Shown here: positions 24,936 to 33,765 of the stretch, in pieces | How the letters are laid out: every line of letters starts with the position of its first letter | Position numbering within the stretch: the first letter of the stretch is position 1 | Assembly (NCBI GenBank): GCA_943331445.1 | Contig: CALQLO010000002.1 | Coordinates: 62,001 to 126,000, forward strand | DNA from: Akkermansia muciniphila | GTDB taxonomy: Bacteria > Verrucomicrobiota > Verrucomicrobiia > Opitutales > UBA953 | Length of the DNA stretch: 64,000 nucleotides | Reading direction: 5' to 3' | The notes under the pieces: model-generated | The model's database searches: none | Seen by the model: only the letters and a program-made list of their open reading frames with translations | What the model was told of the DNA's origin: nothing | Made by a program: the position numbers and the translations under genes

Positions 24936-25639
24936 AACGTTTATTTTACAGCCTGAAACCGAGTGAGCGTATCTTGGCGCTTTTTTGCGCCGCCATCGTC
25001 GCTGGCTTCTGGTGCACCAATGTCGTCGGCCGAGTCAGCGATGGCTGGGCAGAATGGCAGTCAAACGAAGGGCTTGCTGCCGGGCAAAAAACTTGGTCCG
25101 ACCGCGAAAGGGAAATCCGTAACGCCGCCGCCACCGCCGTCCAAGGCCTCGATGCTGGGCATGGTTACGATGAAGCCAAACTCGTGGCCGAGGCGGTGAA
25201 TGCCGCTAAAGAAGCTGGCTTGAATCCCAGCACCGAGTCGCCCAAAACCCCCCAGAAGGCTGGCAAGTTTATGATTCACTCGTTGCAGATGTCCTGCCGC
25301 CGCGCGGACGTCGCGAGCGTCCTGCGATTCTACGAAAGTGTTAAAGTGCGTGCCCCTTACCTAGCGATCGCCCAGCTTTCCCTCGCTGCGGAGCGCGGCA
25401 CCACTGGCACCGTCAGCATGAAAGTTCAGCTCACCGCCTTGGAGTTGGTCGGCGAAGTACCACCTGCGGGGAAGGCTTCGGGCGACCCCGCCCCGACGCC
25501 GTCGACTGGCGCAACTCAGTCTCCGACCCCGACGCCAACCCCTGCGCCCGCTCAAACGACCGTCCCGGCACCTGTGCCCACGCCCGTGCCTGCGCCCGCA
25601 GCGACCAACGTTCCTGCGCCCGCTCCAGCGGCGAAGTAA
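24932..25639 (+). CDS. gspM: Type II secretion platform protein GspM/PilO-like
   Basis: Last gene of the plus-strand block, 235 residues. One transmembrane helix near the N-terminus (about 14-34, RILALFCAAIVAGFWCTNVVG), a helical linker and a ferredoxin-like periplasmic domain (KFMIHSLQMSCRRADVASVLRFYESV) fit GspM or PilO. The last 55 residues are almost only Pro, Ala, Thr and Val (TPTPAPAQTTVPAPVPTP), probably a cell-wall-spanning or flexible tail. It ends 16 nt before the convergent gspF stop; no terminator was found in that gap. Confidence 0.78.
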   Translation: MKRLFYSLKPSERILALFCAAIVAGFWCTNVVGRVSDGWAEWQSNEGLAAGQKTWSDREREIRNAAATAVQGLDAGHGYDEAKLVAEAVNAAKEAGLNPSTESPKTPQKAGKFMIHSLQMSCRRADVASVLRFYESVKVRAPYLAIAQLSLAAERGTTGTVSMKVQLTALELVGEVPPAGKASGDPAPTPSTGATQSPTPTPTPAPAQTTVPAPVPTPVPAPAATNVPAPAPAAK

Positions 25640-25655
25640 CCGCTGAATCGGGCGG

Positions 25656-26888
25656 TCAGAAGCTGAAGCTCTGACTGACCTTGAAGACGGCGGAGACGAT
25701 CGCGAAAGCGATAAAGGCGACAAACGAGAAGGCGGTGATGAGCACCGACGCGGAAATCGTCTGTGAAACGGTGTTGAGCCAGCGATCGAGGTCAGCCCGG
25801 TAAGAGCGCGAAATATCCCGCAAGCCGGGCGCGAGGTTGCCCGTCTGTTCGGCGACGGCCACGCGATCGAGGAGCAAGCGCGGGAAATAGCCCGTACGAC
25901 CCAAGGCCTTGGAAAGGCTGTCTCCTTCCAACACGCGATTGGTGGCCTCCCGAAGCTGCTGGCGCAGCGCGCGATTCGGAGCGGTCTTTTCGGCGAGACG
26001 CAAGGCCTCGGCGGTCGTAATCCCGTTCTCCAGCAACACGGCCAAGGTGTGGCAAAAGTTGAGCACCGAGACACGCATCACGAAAGTGCCAGCCAGCGGC
26101 AGCTTCAGCAGCAGGCCATCCGAAGCGAGCATCCCCGCCTCCTTTTTACGCCACTCGTGAATGAAGATCGCGCCCACAATCAGGATGATCGCGAAGATTG
26201 GCCCGACCCAGAGGAGCGTGTTCGCAAACCAGATGAGCATCTTCGTGGCCAGCGGCATCTCGCCGCCCAGGGACTTGAGGAGCGTCTCCAATCGCGGAAG
26301 CAGAAAGAGGACGAAGAAAATGATCACGCCCACCGCGACAAAACAAATGAAGACAGGGTAAGAGAGTGCCGAGACGAGCTTGCGGCGAAATTCCCGCTGC
26401 TCGGTGAAGTGCGAGATGAGGCGTTCGATGACATCGCGGAGATTCCCCGTGGCTTCGCCCGCGGCGATGAGGTTGAGCGTCTGCCCGTCAAAGACCTTGG
26501 GGTAAGCACCCATCGCGACAGAGAGGCTTTGCCCTTCGCCCAGGCGTGCCCAGAGGCCGGCACACAAAGTGCGAAGGCGAGATTTCTGCAGGCGCAGGGC
26601 CAAGAGTCGCAAGGACTCACCCGCCGACATGCCGCTGCGGACTAAGTCCGCCATCGATTCAAGAAACGGCAGGCAGTCCGCACTCGTCGGCTGAAGATCC
26701 TTGTCGGCCACGCCGCCTTCTTTAGCGGACTCCTTCGCGCGAATCGCTGCACCAGACTCTTCCACCTTACTGGGCTTCAGCCCGCGAGCCTGGAGGCGGC
26801 GGAGCGCCTCGCGGCGATTAGGCGCCTCCACGGTGCCTTCGGTCGAGTTGCCGCCACCATCCCGGGCGTTGTAATTAAATACGGGCAT
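25656..26888 (-). CDS. gspF: Type II secretion inner-membrane protein GspF
   Basis: Polytopic platform protein, 410 residues, the usual length. The N-terminus (MPVFNYNARDGGG ... EGTVEAPNRREALRRLQ) is the canonical GspF/PilC start. Two T2SSF domains follow, each with the helix-rich pattern F...L..L...G..L..AL, separated by hydrophobic segments (YPVFICFVAVGVIIFFVLFL; the pair near WVGPIFAIILIVGAIF; ISASVLITAFSFVAFIAFAI at the end). It starts 7 nt after gspE's stop, so D-E-F are one transcript. Confidence 0.92.
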   Translation of the reverse strand: MPVFNYNARDGGGNSTEGTVEAPNRREALRRLQARGLKPSKVEESGAAIRAKESAKEGGVADKDLQPTSADCLPFLESMADLVRSGMSAGESLRLLALRLQKSRLRTLCAGLWARLGEGQSLSVAMGAYPKVFDGQTLNLIAAGEATGNLRDVIERLISHFTEQREFRRKLVSALSYPVFICFVAVGVIIFFVLFLLPRLETLLKSLGGEMPLATKMLIWFANTLLWVGPIFAIILIVGAIFIHEWRKKEAGMLASDGLLLKLPLAGTFVMRVSVLNFCHTLAVLLENGITTAEALRLAEKTAPNRALRQQLREATNRVLEGDSLSKALGRTGYFPRLLLDRVAVAEQTGNLAPGLRDISRSYRADLDRWLNTVSQTISASVLITAFSFVAFIAFAIVSAVFKVSQSFSF

Positions 26889-26895
26889 CGCTCCG

Positions 26896-28581
26896 TTACT
26901 CGTTCGAGCTCAGATTGCGGACGAGCTCGTCGATCGTGGTGTTGCCAGCGACGACCTTAAGCCAGCCGGACTTGGCGAGTGGGCGCATGCCCTGCGCGAT
27001 GGCTTTTTCAGTGAGCTCGCGGTTGCTGACGCGTCCGACGACCAGATCATGCAAGGGCTTGGGATGGAAAATTTCGAAGACGCCCACGCGCCCACGGTAG
27101 CCAGTGTGGCGGCATTTGCGACAGCCCACGGCCTCACGGAGCGAGGTCACGCCTTTCAGGAAACTTTCGTCCATGCCCAGGGCCTCCAGGGCGGGCAGGA
27201 GTTTGGTGCGATCAATCGGGACAGTCTTAGCGCAATCCGCACAAAGGCGGCGTACAAGGCGCTGGGCGATGACGAGTTCAACGGCTGAACCAACGAGGAA
27301 AGGCTCCACGCCCATATCGACCAAGCGGGTAATGGCGCCGGGGGCGTCATTGGTGTGGAGGGTCGAGAAGACCAGGTGACCCGTCAGCGAGGCGCGGATG
27401 GAAATCTCGGCGGTCTCAAGGTCACGGATTTCGCCGACCATGATGACGTCTGGATCCTGGCGCAGCGTGCTGCGGAGCGCGCTGGCGAAAGTGAGCCCGA
27501 TTTCGGCGCGGGTCTGGACCTGATTGGCGCCGGGCACTTCATACTCGATCGGGTCTTCAATCGTGACGATGCGCAGCTCGGGCGAGTTGATCGCCTGAAG
27601 GAAGGCGTTGAGCGTGGTGGATTTACCTGAGCCGGTTGGACCGGTCACGAGAATGATGCCGTGCGGGTAATCCAGCACCTTGCGCACCGCGGCCTGCTCC
27701 TCGGCGTCCATGCCGATGCGGTCCATGTTGTAAGCTTCCTTGCGCTGGTTGAGCAGACGCAGGGAAACGGATTCGGCGTAAATGGTCGGGATGGTCGAGA
27801 CGCGAATATCGAGTACCGTCTTACCATCGCGGAAATTGATACGTCCGTCCTGCGGGAGGCGGCGCTCAGAGATATTCAGCCGCGCCATAATCTTGAGGCG
27901 GGAAATAATGGCATCCTGGAACCGGGCCAAATTTTCCGGCAACGGGACCGCGATGAGCACGCCGTCGACGCGATAACGAATACGGAGATTGGTCTCTTGC
28001 GGCTCGAAGTGCACGTCCGTGGCGCCTTCGGCGACCGCCTGCGTGAGCACATCGGTGACGAAGCGGACTACGGCCGCATCCTGGTCGGCTTCCACATCCG
28101 AGGGCGCGGCTTCATATTCGTCCAATCCATCGCCTTCGTCGTCAAGGCTACCGGAGCCGACGCCGTAATTTTCGGTGATGAGTTGGGCCACGCGTTCCGG
28201 CGGAGCCAAATACCATTTCGGGCGGCGGGTGGCAAAGGTCGCGACCCAGTGGGCGGTGTCGTGGTCGGGAGGAAGCGAGGTGACGAGATGCAGACGACCG
28301 ACTTCAGCCCCAGGCATCAGCGTCGGGACAACTTGGGCTTCAGAGGCAATACGCGCGGGCAGAATCTTTAGTCCTTCTGGATCAATGGCGGGCTCGTCGA
28401 GCACCTCAAGGCCCGTGAGTTTCGACAGTTCGGCGAGCAAGGCAGCTTCATCGAGGCCTAAGGCTTGAGCGAGAAACTTGAAGCGGGCCTCACGCGGAGT
28501 CTCGGCAAAAGAAGCCCGGGCTTCATCGCTGAGTCTCTCGGCAATCGCCGGAGGAAGTCCGTTCCGGTTAACTGTCCGCAT
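26896..28581 (-). CDS. gspE: Type II secretion ATPase GspE
   Basis: Cytoplasmic hexameric ATPase powering pseudopilus assembly, 561 residues. Walker A GPTGSGKST (about 312-320), the Asp and His boxes (RIVTIEDPIEYEVPG, STLHTNDAPGAITRL), Walker B-like VIMVGEIRDLETAEI, and a zinc domain with CADC and CRKC. The N-terminal part (LAQALGLDEAALLAELSKLTG) is the GspE N1 domain. The frame is open to 28725, but that would overlap gspD; ATG 28581 starts 1 nt after the gspD stop and MRTVNRNGLP fits a normal N-terminus. Confidence 0.94.
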   Translation of the reverse strand: MRTVNRNGLPPAIAERLSDEARASFAETPREARFKFLAQALGLDEAALLAELSKLTGLEVLDEPAIDPEGLKILPARIASEAQVVPTLMPGAEVGRLHLVTSLPPDHDTAHWVATFATRRPKWYLAPPERVAQLITENYGVGSGSLDDEGDGLDEYEAAPSDVEADQDAAVVRFVTDVLTQAVAEGATDVHFEPQETNLRIRYRVDGVLIAVPLPENLARFQDAIISRLKIMARLNISERRLPQDGRINFRDGKTVLDIRVSTIPTIYAESVSLRLLNQRKEAYNMDRIGMDAEEQAAVRKVLDYPHGIILVTGPTGSGKSTTLNAFLQAINSPELRIVTIEDPIEYEVPGANQVQTRAEIGLTFASALRSTLRQDPDVIMVGEIRDLETAEISIRASLTGHLVFSTLHTNDAPGAITRLVDMGVEPFLVGSAVELVIAQRLVRRLCADCAKTVPIDRTKLLPALEALGMDESFLKGVTSLREAVGCRKCRHTGYRGRVGVFEIFHPKPLHDLVVGRVSNRELTEKAIAQGMRPLAKSGWLKVVAGNTTIDELVRNLSSNE

Positions 28582-28582
28582 A

Positions 28583-30778
28583 TTACTTGGCGGCAGGCGC
28601 GGCAGGCTTACCTTCGACTGGTAGCGGCTTGCCTGGAGCACGGTCGATAAACTTGCGGACTTCGGGGCCGACGGACGATGCATCGATGCGGCTGAGGGCA
28701 TCGAGGTTATCGACGGCGGAAGCATTCAACACGTAAGGACGCATGAAGATTACCAGCTCTTGGCGCACTTCGACATCGGTCGTGGAGCCCAAGATGTCGC
28801 CAATGATGGGAATCGGACCGAGGCGCGTCGTGACCTTTTTCTTCGTGGTCCGCTGCAGGCCGCCCATGACGACAATTTCACCGCTCATCGCACTGACGTA
28901 AGAATCCATAGTGCGGCGTCCGATGATGGGCTGTTCATTACCATCGACGACCGTGGTGCGGATAATGTCTTCGACGGACTGGGAAACCTGCATCTGCACG
29001 GAGCCGTCCTTGCCAATAAGCGGCAGGATCTTGAGGTTAATACCGATGTCGCGCATCGTGACCGTCGAGGTAGTCGTGCCAGCGTTGACCGTGGAGGCGG
29101 TCGTACCGGTGATGACTGGGTCCGATTCGCCGACGAAGATGGTGGCCTCTTTATTGTGCGTGGTCGTCACCGAAGGAACGGAGAGAACGCGGTAATTATT
29201 CACGCGGTCGGTCGTGCTGAGACCGATGGCGCCGGTGAGCGAACCATTCGGAGCGAGGCCAGCGATACCCGTGCCATTGACGTTTGCCCCGACCGTGCCG
29301 CCCGCGACCGTGCCGTTGACACCGGTCAGCTTCCCGGCCGTCACGCTGAGTCCCAGCGCACTGATGCCGTTCTGGTCGTTATCCGTCAGGGTCACTTCGG
29401 CGATGACCACCTCGACACGGACCTGCGGAAGGACCACGTCCACTTTTTCGATGAGGTCGTGGAGGAGGCGAAGGTCATCCGTCGTGCCAGAGACGACGAC
29501 GGAGTTACTGCGGATATCCGGAATCACTGTGACCATGCTGCTGAATTCATCGGCGCCATTCTGTGGGCCGGAGGGCGCACCAGGGGCGGCGGCGGGGGCG
29601 GGCGTGCGGTTGAGCGTGGTCGTCTTGGCGGCCCCGTTCGTGCGGGTCGTCGCGGTATTCTGACCGGTCACCAGCGAGGTGACGACATCGGCGACAGCTT
29701 TCGCATCCGCGTGGCGAAGGAAGATCACGTCCGTCTTGGTGTTGGGGTTAGACTTCTGGTCGAGCGTCTCGATGAGCTTGTCGAAGAAATCATGCTGATC
29801 GGCGGAGCCGAGGAGCAGTACGCGGTTGGTGCGTTCGTCGGCCAGGAAGGTCGTGCCCGTGCTGAGGCGGAAAGGAGCGGCCCCGGAAGCGGCGGCGGGC
29901 GTACGCAGCATGGTTGTTAGCTTCGCGACAATGTCCGTAGCCATGGCGCTCTTGAGTATATAGGCCTTGGTAGCGATGACATCGAGCTGCGGCTTATCGA
30001 GTTGCAGCATCAGGTTTTCAATCTTCTGCAAATTAGTGATCGAATCGGTGATGAGCAGGGCGTTGTTGCGACCGAAGAAAACGGGCGGGGCAGCTAGCGT
30101 GGTATTCAGGACGCCGACGATCTGCGTCGCAAACTCCTGGGCGTTCGCGTGCTTGAGGGTGAAAATCTTGGAAGCGATGCGGCCGCTGGGCGGCATCTTC
30201 AGCGTGCTATCCGCGATGAGCGCGGGCGACTCGCCCTTGGCGACGAGGTTCGGGATGACCTTAAGGAACTTGTCGCCCTGCTGAATGACCGCGATGCCGT
30301 TCAGGTTGAGCAAAGTTTCAATCGCGAGCAGTGCCTCATCGCGGGTAATGGAGGCAGGCAGGGAGAGTGTGTAGAGGCTGGCGGGCAAGGCCTGCGGGCG
30401 GAGAATGGATTTGCCCGTCCAGCGCTGCATCAGGTCGAGCACTTGGGCGACCGTCTCGTCGCGCAGAATCACTGGGCCGACCTTATCGGAGCCGGCAAGC
30501 TCGGGCACCGGGACAGCGGCGGCGGTGGCCGGGATGGGGGCGACCACGGCCGCGGCGGGGGCAGTGGCAGGGGCGGCTTGGCCGAAGAACTCAGCGGGGG
30601 CAAAGGCCCCGGCAAGCACTAGGCAGAAAAGAGGTAGATGGGCCCGGCGTTCGCGCGGGGACGGAATGGAGCTAATCACTGGAGTAGGGTACGCTTGGAT
30701 AACACCAAACTTCTGGATAAGTTCGATTAGAAATCCGCTTATTTGAGGTTTTTTTACGCTCGGCATGTCGACCAGCAT
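28583..30778 (-). CDS. gspD: Type II secretion secretin GspD
   Basis: Outer-membrane secretin, 731 residues. A signal sequence (LPLFCLVLAGAFAPAEFFG) lies after a polar N-terminal stretch. The N0 domain (VILRDETVAQVLDLMQRW), N1-N3 domains (IFTLKHANAQEFATQIVG; VIFLRHADAKAVADVVTSL with a disordered TTRTNGAAKTTTLN insert; VVSGTTDDLRLLHDLIEKV) and the C-terminal secretin domain (VEVVIAEVTL, YRVLSVPSV, GEIVVMGGLQ, GDILGSTTDVEVRQELVIFMRPYVL) are all in order. ATG 30778 or 30766 could be the start. No pilotin gene was seen, so it may insert itself. Confidence 0.93.
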   Translation of the reverse strand: MLVDMPSVKKPQISGFLIELIQKFGVIQAYPTPVISSIPSPRERRAHLPLFCLVLAGAFAPAEFFGQAAPATAPAAAVVAPIPATAAAVPVPELAGSDKVGPVILRDETVAQVLDLMQRWTGKSILRPQALPASLYTLSLPASITRDEALLAIETLLNLNGIAVIQQGDKFLKVIPNLVAKGESPALIADSTLKMPPSGRIASKIFTLKHANAQEFATQIVGVLNTTLAAPPVFFGRNNALLITDSITNLQKIENLMLQLDKPQLDVIATKAYILKSAMATDIVAKLTTMLRTPAAASGAAPFRLSTGTTFLADERTNRVLLLGSADQHDFFDKLIETLDQKSNPNTKTDVIFLRHADAKAVADVVTSLVTGQNTATTRTNGAAKTTTLNRTPAPAAAPGAPSGPQNGADEFSSMVTVIPDIRSNSVVVSGTTDDLRLLHDLIEKVDVVLPQVRVEVVIAEVTLTDNDQNGISALGLSVTAGKLTGVNGTVAGGTVGANVNGTGIAGLAPNGSLTGAIGLSTTDRVNNYRVLSVPSVTTTHNKEATIFVGESDPVITGTTASTVNAGTTTSTVTMRDIGINLKILPLIGKDGSVQMQVSQSVEDIIRTTVVDGNEQPIIGRRTMDSYVSAMSGEIVVMGGLQRTTKKKVTTRLGPIPIIGDILGSTTDVEVRQELVIFMRPYVLNASAVDNLDALSRIDASSVGPEVRKFIDRAPGKPLPVEGKPAAPAAK

Positions 30779-30799
30779 GAAGGACTTGGCCTCATGTGA

Positions 30800-30852
30800 G
30801 TGAACATTATTTCACCTTTCGCTTGCGAACCCTGAAATTTGGCTCATATATC
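30800..30852. promoter_or_regulatory. Divergent promoter region, gspD / 30873 gene
   Basis: AT-rich gap between divergent genes. A palindrome GTGAA-6 nt-TTCAC (30800-30815) lies 22 nt upstream of the gspD start. On plus, TTGCGA (30823-30828) and TATATC (30847-30852) are spaced 18 nt and could drive the 30873 gene. Pattern only. Confidence 0.3.
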
Positions 30853-30872
30853 GCCTTAAATCACCCTATTTC

Positions 30873-31412
30873 ATGCGCGAAGACCTACCCGATTGGCTTG
30901 GTAAGCCACCCCTCCGGGGAACCGACCAATGGGACACCTGGCTGACCAAATGGCGGCAATATGCCCGCGTCGAATTACGCGACTCCGCCGCCGATGACCC
31001 CGATTTTGACTTCGGGCTCCTCACGGTAGACGAACGATGGCGGGTCGCCTTGCAACAACAGGTCCGCGCCCAAATCGAAGCCGGGCGGCAAAACGGGCCA
31101 GTCCCGCTATCCCTTGCGCTGGGTCGCCGGGTCAGCGACCTCGATCATGCGGGCGTTGTCGCCTGGCAGGTCGGACGTTCGGTCGTGCAACCGATTCCGG
31201 ACGCGGGCTTCACCTCGGCACTCGATTGGAGTAATGCCCGCGAGAACCCCCGTCGGCGCCGGATTTCGCATGGCATCCGTTACGGCTTCATCGCCGGATT
31301 GGGCGGAGAGCCCGCATCGCCCGCCTGGTCCTCGCCAGACTATGTCGCGGCCTACGAAGCCGCTTGGGAACTCGGCAACGCCATCGCGATCGAAGGCGAC
31401 CCCCGGGGATAG
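30873..31412 (+). CDS. Hypothetical protein, Trp-rich
   Basis: Protein of 179 residues that I do not recognise. No signal peptide or membrane helix. The N-terminus is Trp-rich (DWLGKPPLRGTDQWDTWLTKW). Later the sequence has short helical segments (HAGVVAWQVGRSVV, YVAAYEAAWELGNAIAIEG) and an Arg cluster (ENPRRRRISHG). It reads through to just before rmuC, with 47 nt between, so the two may share a transcript. Divergent from gspD. Confidence 0.55.
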   Translation: MREDLPDWLGKPPLRGTDQWDTWLTKWRQYARVELRDSAADDPDFDFGLLTVDERWRVALQQQVRAQIEAGRQNGPVPLSLALGRRVSDLDHAGVVAWQVGRSVVQPIPDAGFTSALDWSNARENPRRRRISHGIRYGFIAGLGGEPASPAWSSPDYVAAYEAAWELGNAIAIEGDPRG

Positions 31413-31459
31413 GTTGCGGAATAGTCCGCCCTAGGCAGAGTGTCTTTTCCAGCAACCTC

Positions 31460-32815
31460 ATGGATATTGTCCCGATCATCCTCATGGTCGCCGTGCTCGG
31501 CGCCCTCCTCTTCCTCATCCTGAAAAAGCCCCCAGCCCAGCAAGGGGGTGGCGAGCTGTTGACGGAAGACCTCCGCCGCCAACTCACCGAAGCCACGGCC
31601 ACCGCGGAACGCGAACGTAATGCGAAAGCCGAAGCACTCGCCAAAGCCGCCGGGGCGGAGTCCGCCAAACTGGCGGCCCAAAAGCAGCTCACCGAAGTGA
31701 TGGCAGCCAATGAACGCGCCATCGCCCAGCTGCGGGAAGATCATCGCAAGGCGCAAACGGACACTGCGGAACGGTACGCCCGCGACCTCGCCGAACTGAA
31801 GGTCAGCTTCGCAAAGATGAGCACCGACGTGCTGAAGGGCATGGCTCCGGACGTCACCAAAGAGGTCTCGACCAAGGTCGAACCGTTGATTGCGCAAATC
31901 AACTCCGCCCTGACGAGCTACCGCCAAACCATGCAGCAAAGCCTGCAGCATCAGGACGTGGCCCTCACTCAGGTCCGCGAACAGATGGCCAAGATTACCG
32001 AGACCACCGCCGCGCTCGCCACGAGCACCAATGATTTCACCTCGGTACTCAAATCATCGCAGCACCGCGGTAAATGGGGCGAACAAACGCTCCGCCGCGT
32101 GGTCGAAGCCTCCGGACTCAGCAAGCACTGCGACTTCATCGAGCAAACTGCCCAGGGCGATACCCGCCCGGATTTAATCATCCTGCTCCCGGGAGATCGC
32201 TGCGTCATCATCGATTCCAAAGTGCCGGAGTTCGACGTCGCCCTCGTCAACCCATCCGCGTCGAACCGGAAAGAATTATTGGAAGCCCATGCCGTGAAGT
32301 TGCGGGCCACCATCAAGGCCTTGGCGGACAAAGACTACCCAGGCGCCCAGGCGAAAGCCGGCCGACTCGCCTTCGATAAAGTCATCCTCTTCCTGCCGGC
32401 GGAATCCCTCTTAAGCTCAGCGCTCGAAGGCGACAACGAGCTGATCATCGATGCCGGGCGCATGGGCATCTTGCTCGCCACGCCCGCCACGCTCATGGGT
32501 TTCCTCTCGGCGATTAATCTCACCTGGCTTCAGCACAAACAGGCACAGCAATCAAAAGATGTCATCGAGAAGGCCACGAATCTTTACAAGAGTGTCGCCG
32601 ATTTCGTCGAGAACATGGCGGGGGCCCGCGATGGGCTGGAGGCCGCGGTTAAGAAATTCAATTCCGGACTCGGTAGTTACCGAAAATACGTGCTCCCTAA
32701 GGGCCAGGAACTCGTGGAGATCCACGGCCTCCAGCCCAGCAAATTACTGCCCGAGGAAAAAGACACCCTGGACCTGCCCACCGAGGTACGCCGTCTGGAA
32801 AATCCAGGCGAATAA
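31460..32815 (+). CDS. rmuC: DNA recombination protein RmuC
   Basis: RmuC-family protein of 451 residues, thought to limit DNA rearrangements at inverted repeats. A transmembrane helix starts the protein (DIVPIILMVAVLGALLFLIL), followed by a long coiled coil (about 30-190) and the RmuC nuclease-like domain with GKWGEQTLRRVVEASGL, RPDLIILLPGDRCVIIDSKVP and VILFLPAESLLSSAL. The frame is open from 31364, but ATG 31460 starts right at the membrane helix and is preferred. A link with the many inverted repeats of this genome is tempting but unproven. Confidence 0.92.
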   Translation: MDIVPIILMVAVLGALLFLILKKPPAQQGGGELLTEDLRRQLTEATATAERERNAKAEALAKAAGAESAKLAAQKQLTEVMAANERAIAQLREDHRKAQTDTAERYARDLAELKVSFAKMSTDVLKGMAPDVTKEVSTKVEPLIAQINSALTSYRQTMQQSLQHQDVALTQVREQMAKITETTAALATSTNDFTSVLKSSQHRGKWGEQTLRRVVEASGLSKHCDFIEQTAQGDTRPDLIILLPGDRCVIIDSKVPEFDVALVNPSASNRKELLEAHAVKLRATIKALADKDYPGAQAKAGRLAFDKVILFLPAESLLSSALEGDNELIIDAGRMGILLATPATLMGFLSAINLTWLQHKQAQQSKDVIEKATNLYKSVADFVENMAGARDGLEAAVKKFNSGLGSYRKYVLPKGQELVEIHGLQPSKLLPEEKDTLDLPTEVRRLENPGE

Positions 32816-32826
32816 CGGGAGCCTGC

Positions 32827-32902
32827 TGGTGGAGCCGATGAGGTTCGAACTCACGGCCTCGTCATTGCGAACGACGCGCTCTACCAACTGAGCTACGGCC
32901 CC
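32827..32902 (-). tRNA. tRNA-Ala(CGC)
   Basis: On the minus strand the gene runs from GGGGCCG (5' end at 32902) to CGGCTCC-A-CCA (3' end at 32827). The anticodon stem CGTCG/TGACG encloses TTCGCAA, giving anticodon CGC (reads GCG). The D arm (GCTCAGTTGGTAGAGC) and T arm (GTGAG-TTCGAAC-CTCAT) are canonical. CCA is encoded. Confidence 0.94.
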
Positions 32903-33006
32903 AAACAGCAGGAAGGTAAGGCAACCCCGCCCCCGCTGGGCGGTCAAGGTTTAGATGGCATGGTGACTTGCCAGCGGCTGGGAACCCCGTAATTTCGACC
33001 ATCCCA

Positions 33007-33672
33007 ATGACTATGCGCGTAGCTAAAGAAACTGTCGTCAGCATCGAATACACCCTGAAGGACGACCAGGGTAACGTCATCGACGCCTCTGGCGATCGTG
33101 GCCCGATGGAGTATCTCCACGGTGCCCAGAACATCATTCCCGGACTCGAGCAGGGTGTCGAAGGCCTCGAAGTCGGCGCTACCAAATCCGTCTTGGTGCC
33201 TCCGCAACTCGGCTACGGTGAATACAGCGACAAGCTTCTCCAGCGCGTCCCACTCAACGCCTTTGGCGCCAACACCCCGCAGCTCGGCATGCGCTTTCAC
33301 GCCGAAACTAATCTCGGTATGCGCGTCCTCACGATCAAACAAATCGAAGGCGAAGAAGTGACGCTCGATGGCAATCACGAGCTCGCCGGCAAGACCCTTC
33401 ATTTTGACATCAAGGTCGTCGCCGTCCGCGCCGCCGAACTCACCGAACTCGCCCATGGTCATCCGCACCAGTCTGGCGGTTGCTGCGGCGGTGGCGGCTG
33501 TGGCTCGAGCGAAGGCTCCGAAGGTGGCTGTTGCTCCACGGGTGAAGCTTCTGAAGGCGGTTGCTGCTCTTCGGAAGAAGGCGCCTCGGCGGGTGGCTGT
33601 TGCTCCACCGAACAACCCGTCGCCCAGAAGCAAGGTGGCTGCGGTTCTGGCGGTTGCGGCTGCTCGGCCTAA
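33007..33672 (+). CDS. slyD: SlyD-type FKBP peptidyl-prolyl isomerase with Cys-rich tail
   Basis: Cytoplasmic prolyl isomerase and metallochaperone of 221 residues. The FKBP domain shows VVSIEYTLKDDQGNVIDAS, the SlyD-type GPMEYLHG, NIIPGLEQGVEGLEVGA and PPQLGYGEY; the insert-in-flap region (LGMRFHAE ... LAGKTLHFDIKVV) is complete. The last 65 or so residues are remarkable: a HGHPHQ element and 12 cysteines, mostly as Cys-Cys pairs in Gly/Ser/Glu spacers (GGCCGGGGCG, EGGCCSTGEA, EGGCCSSEE, GGCCSTEQ, GCGSGGCGCS). In E. coli the SlyD tail is His/Cys-rich and binds nickel; this one is Cys-dominated and may prefer copper, zinc or another thiophilic metal. ATG 33007 or 33013 start. Confidence 0.9.
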   Translation: MTMRVAKETVVSIEYTLKDDQGNVIDASGDRGPMEYLHGAQNIIPGLEQGVEGLEVGATKSVLVPPQLGYGEYSDKLLQRVPLNAFGANTPQLGMRFHAETNLGMRVLTIKQIEGEEVTLDGNHELAGKTLHFDIKVVAVRAAELTELAHGHPHQSGGCCGGGGCGSSEGSEGGCCSTGEASEGGCCSSEEGASAGGCCSTEQPVAQKQGGCGSGGCGCSA

Positions 33673-33694
33673 TCAGCGCGTCATTGCCTGAATC

Positions 33695-33722
33695 AAGACC
33701 CCGGACCTCCGGGGTCTTTTTA
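33695..33722 (+). terminator. Rho-independent terminator after slyD
   Basis: AAGACCCCGG (33695-33704) pairs perfectly with CCGGGGTCTT (33709-33718) around a 4-nt loop and is followed by TTTATT. It lies 23 nt after the slyD stop. Confidence 0.88.
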
Positions 33723-33765
33723 TTGCCCATGCTCGGCGAGCCGGCAGGCTGACGGCACCCCGCCC

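Noticed and set aside
28760-29920. 386-residue plus-strand frame
   Set aside because: Antisense to the secretin gene gspD.
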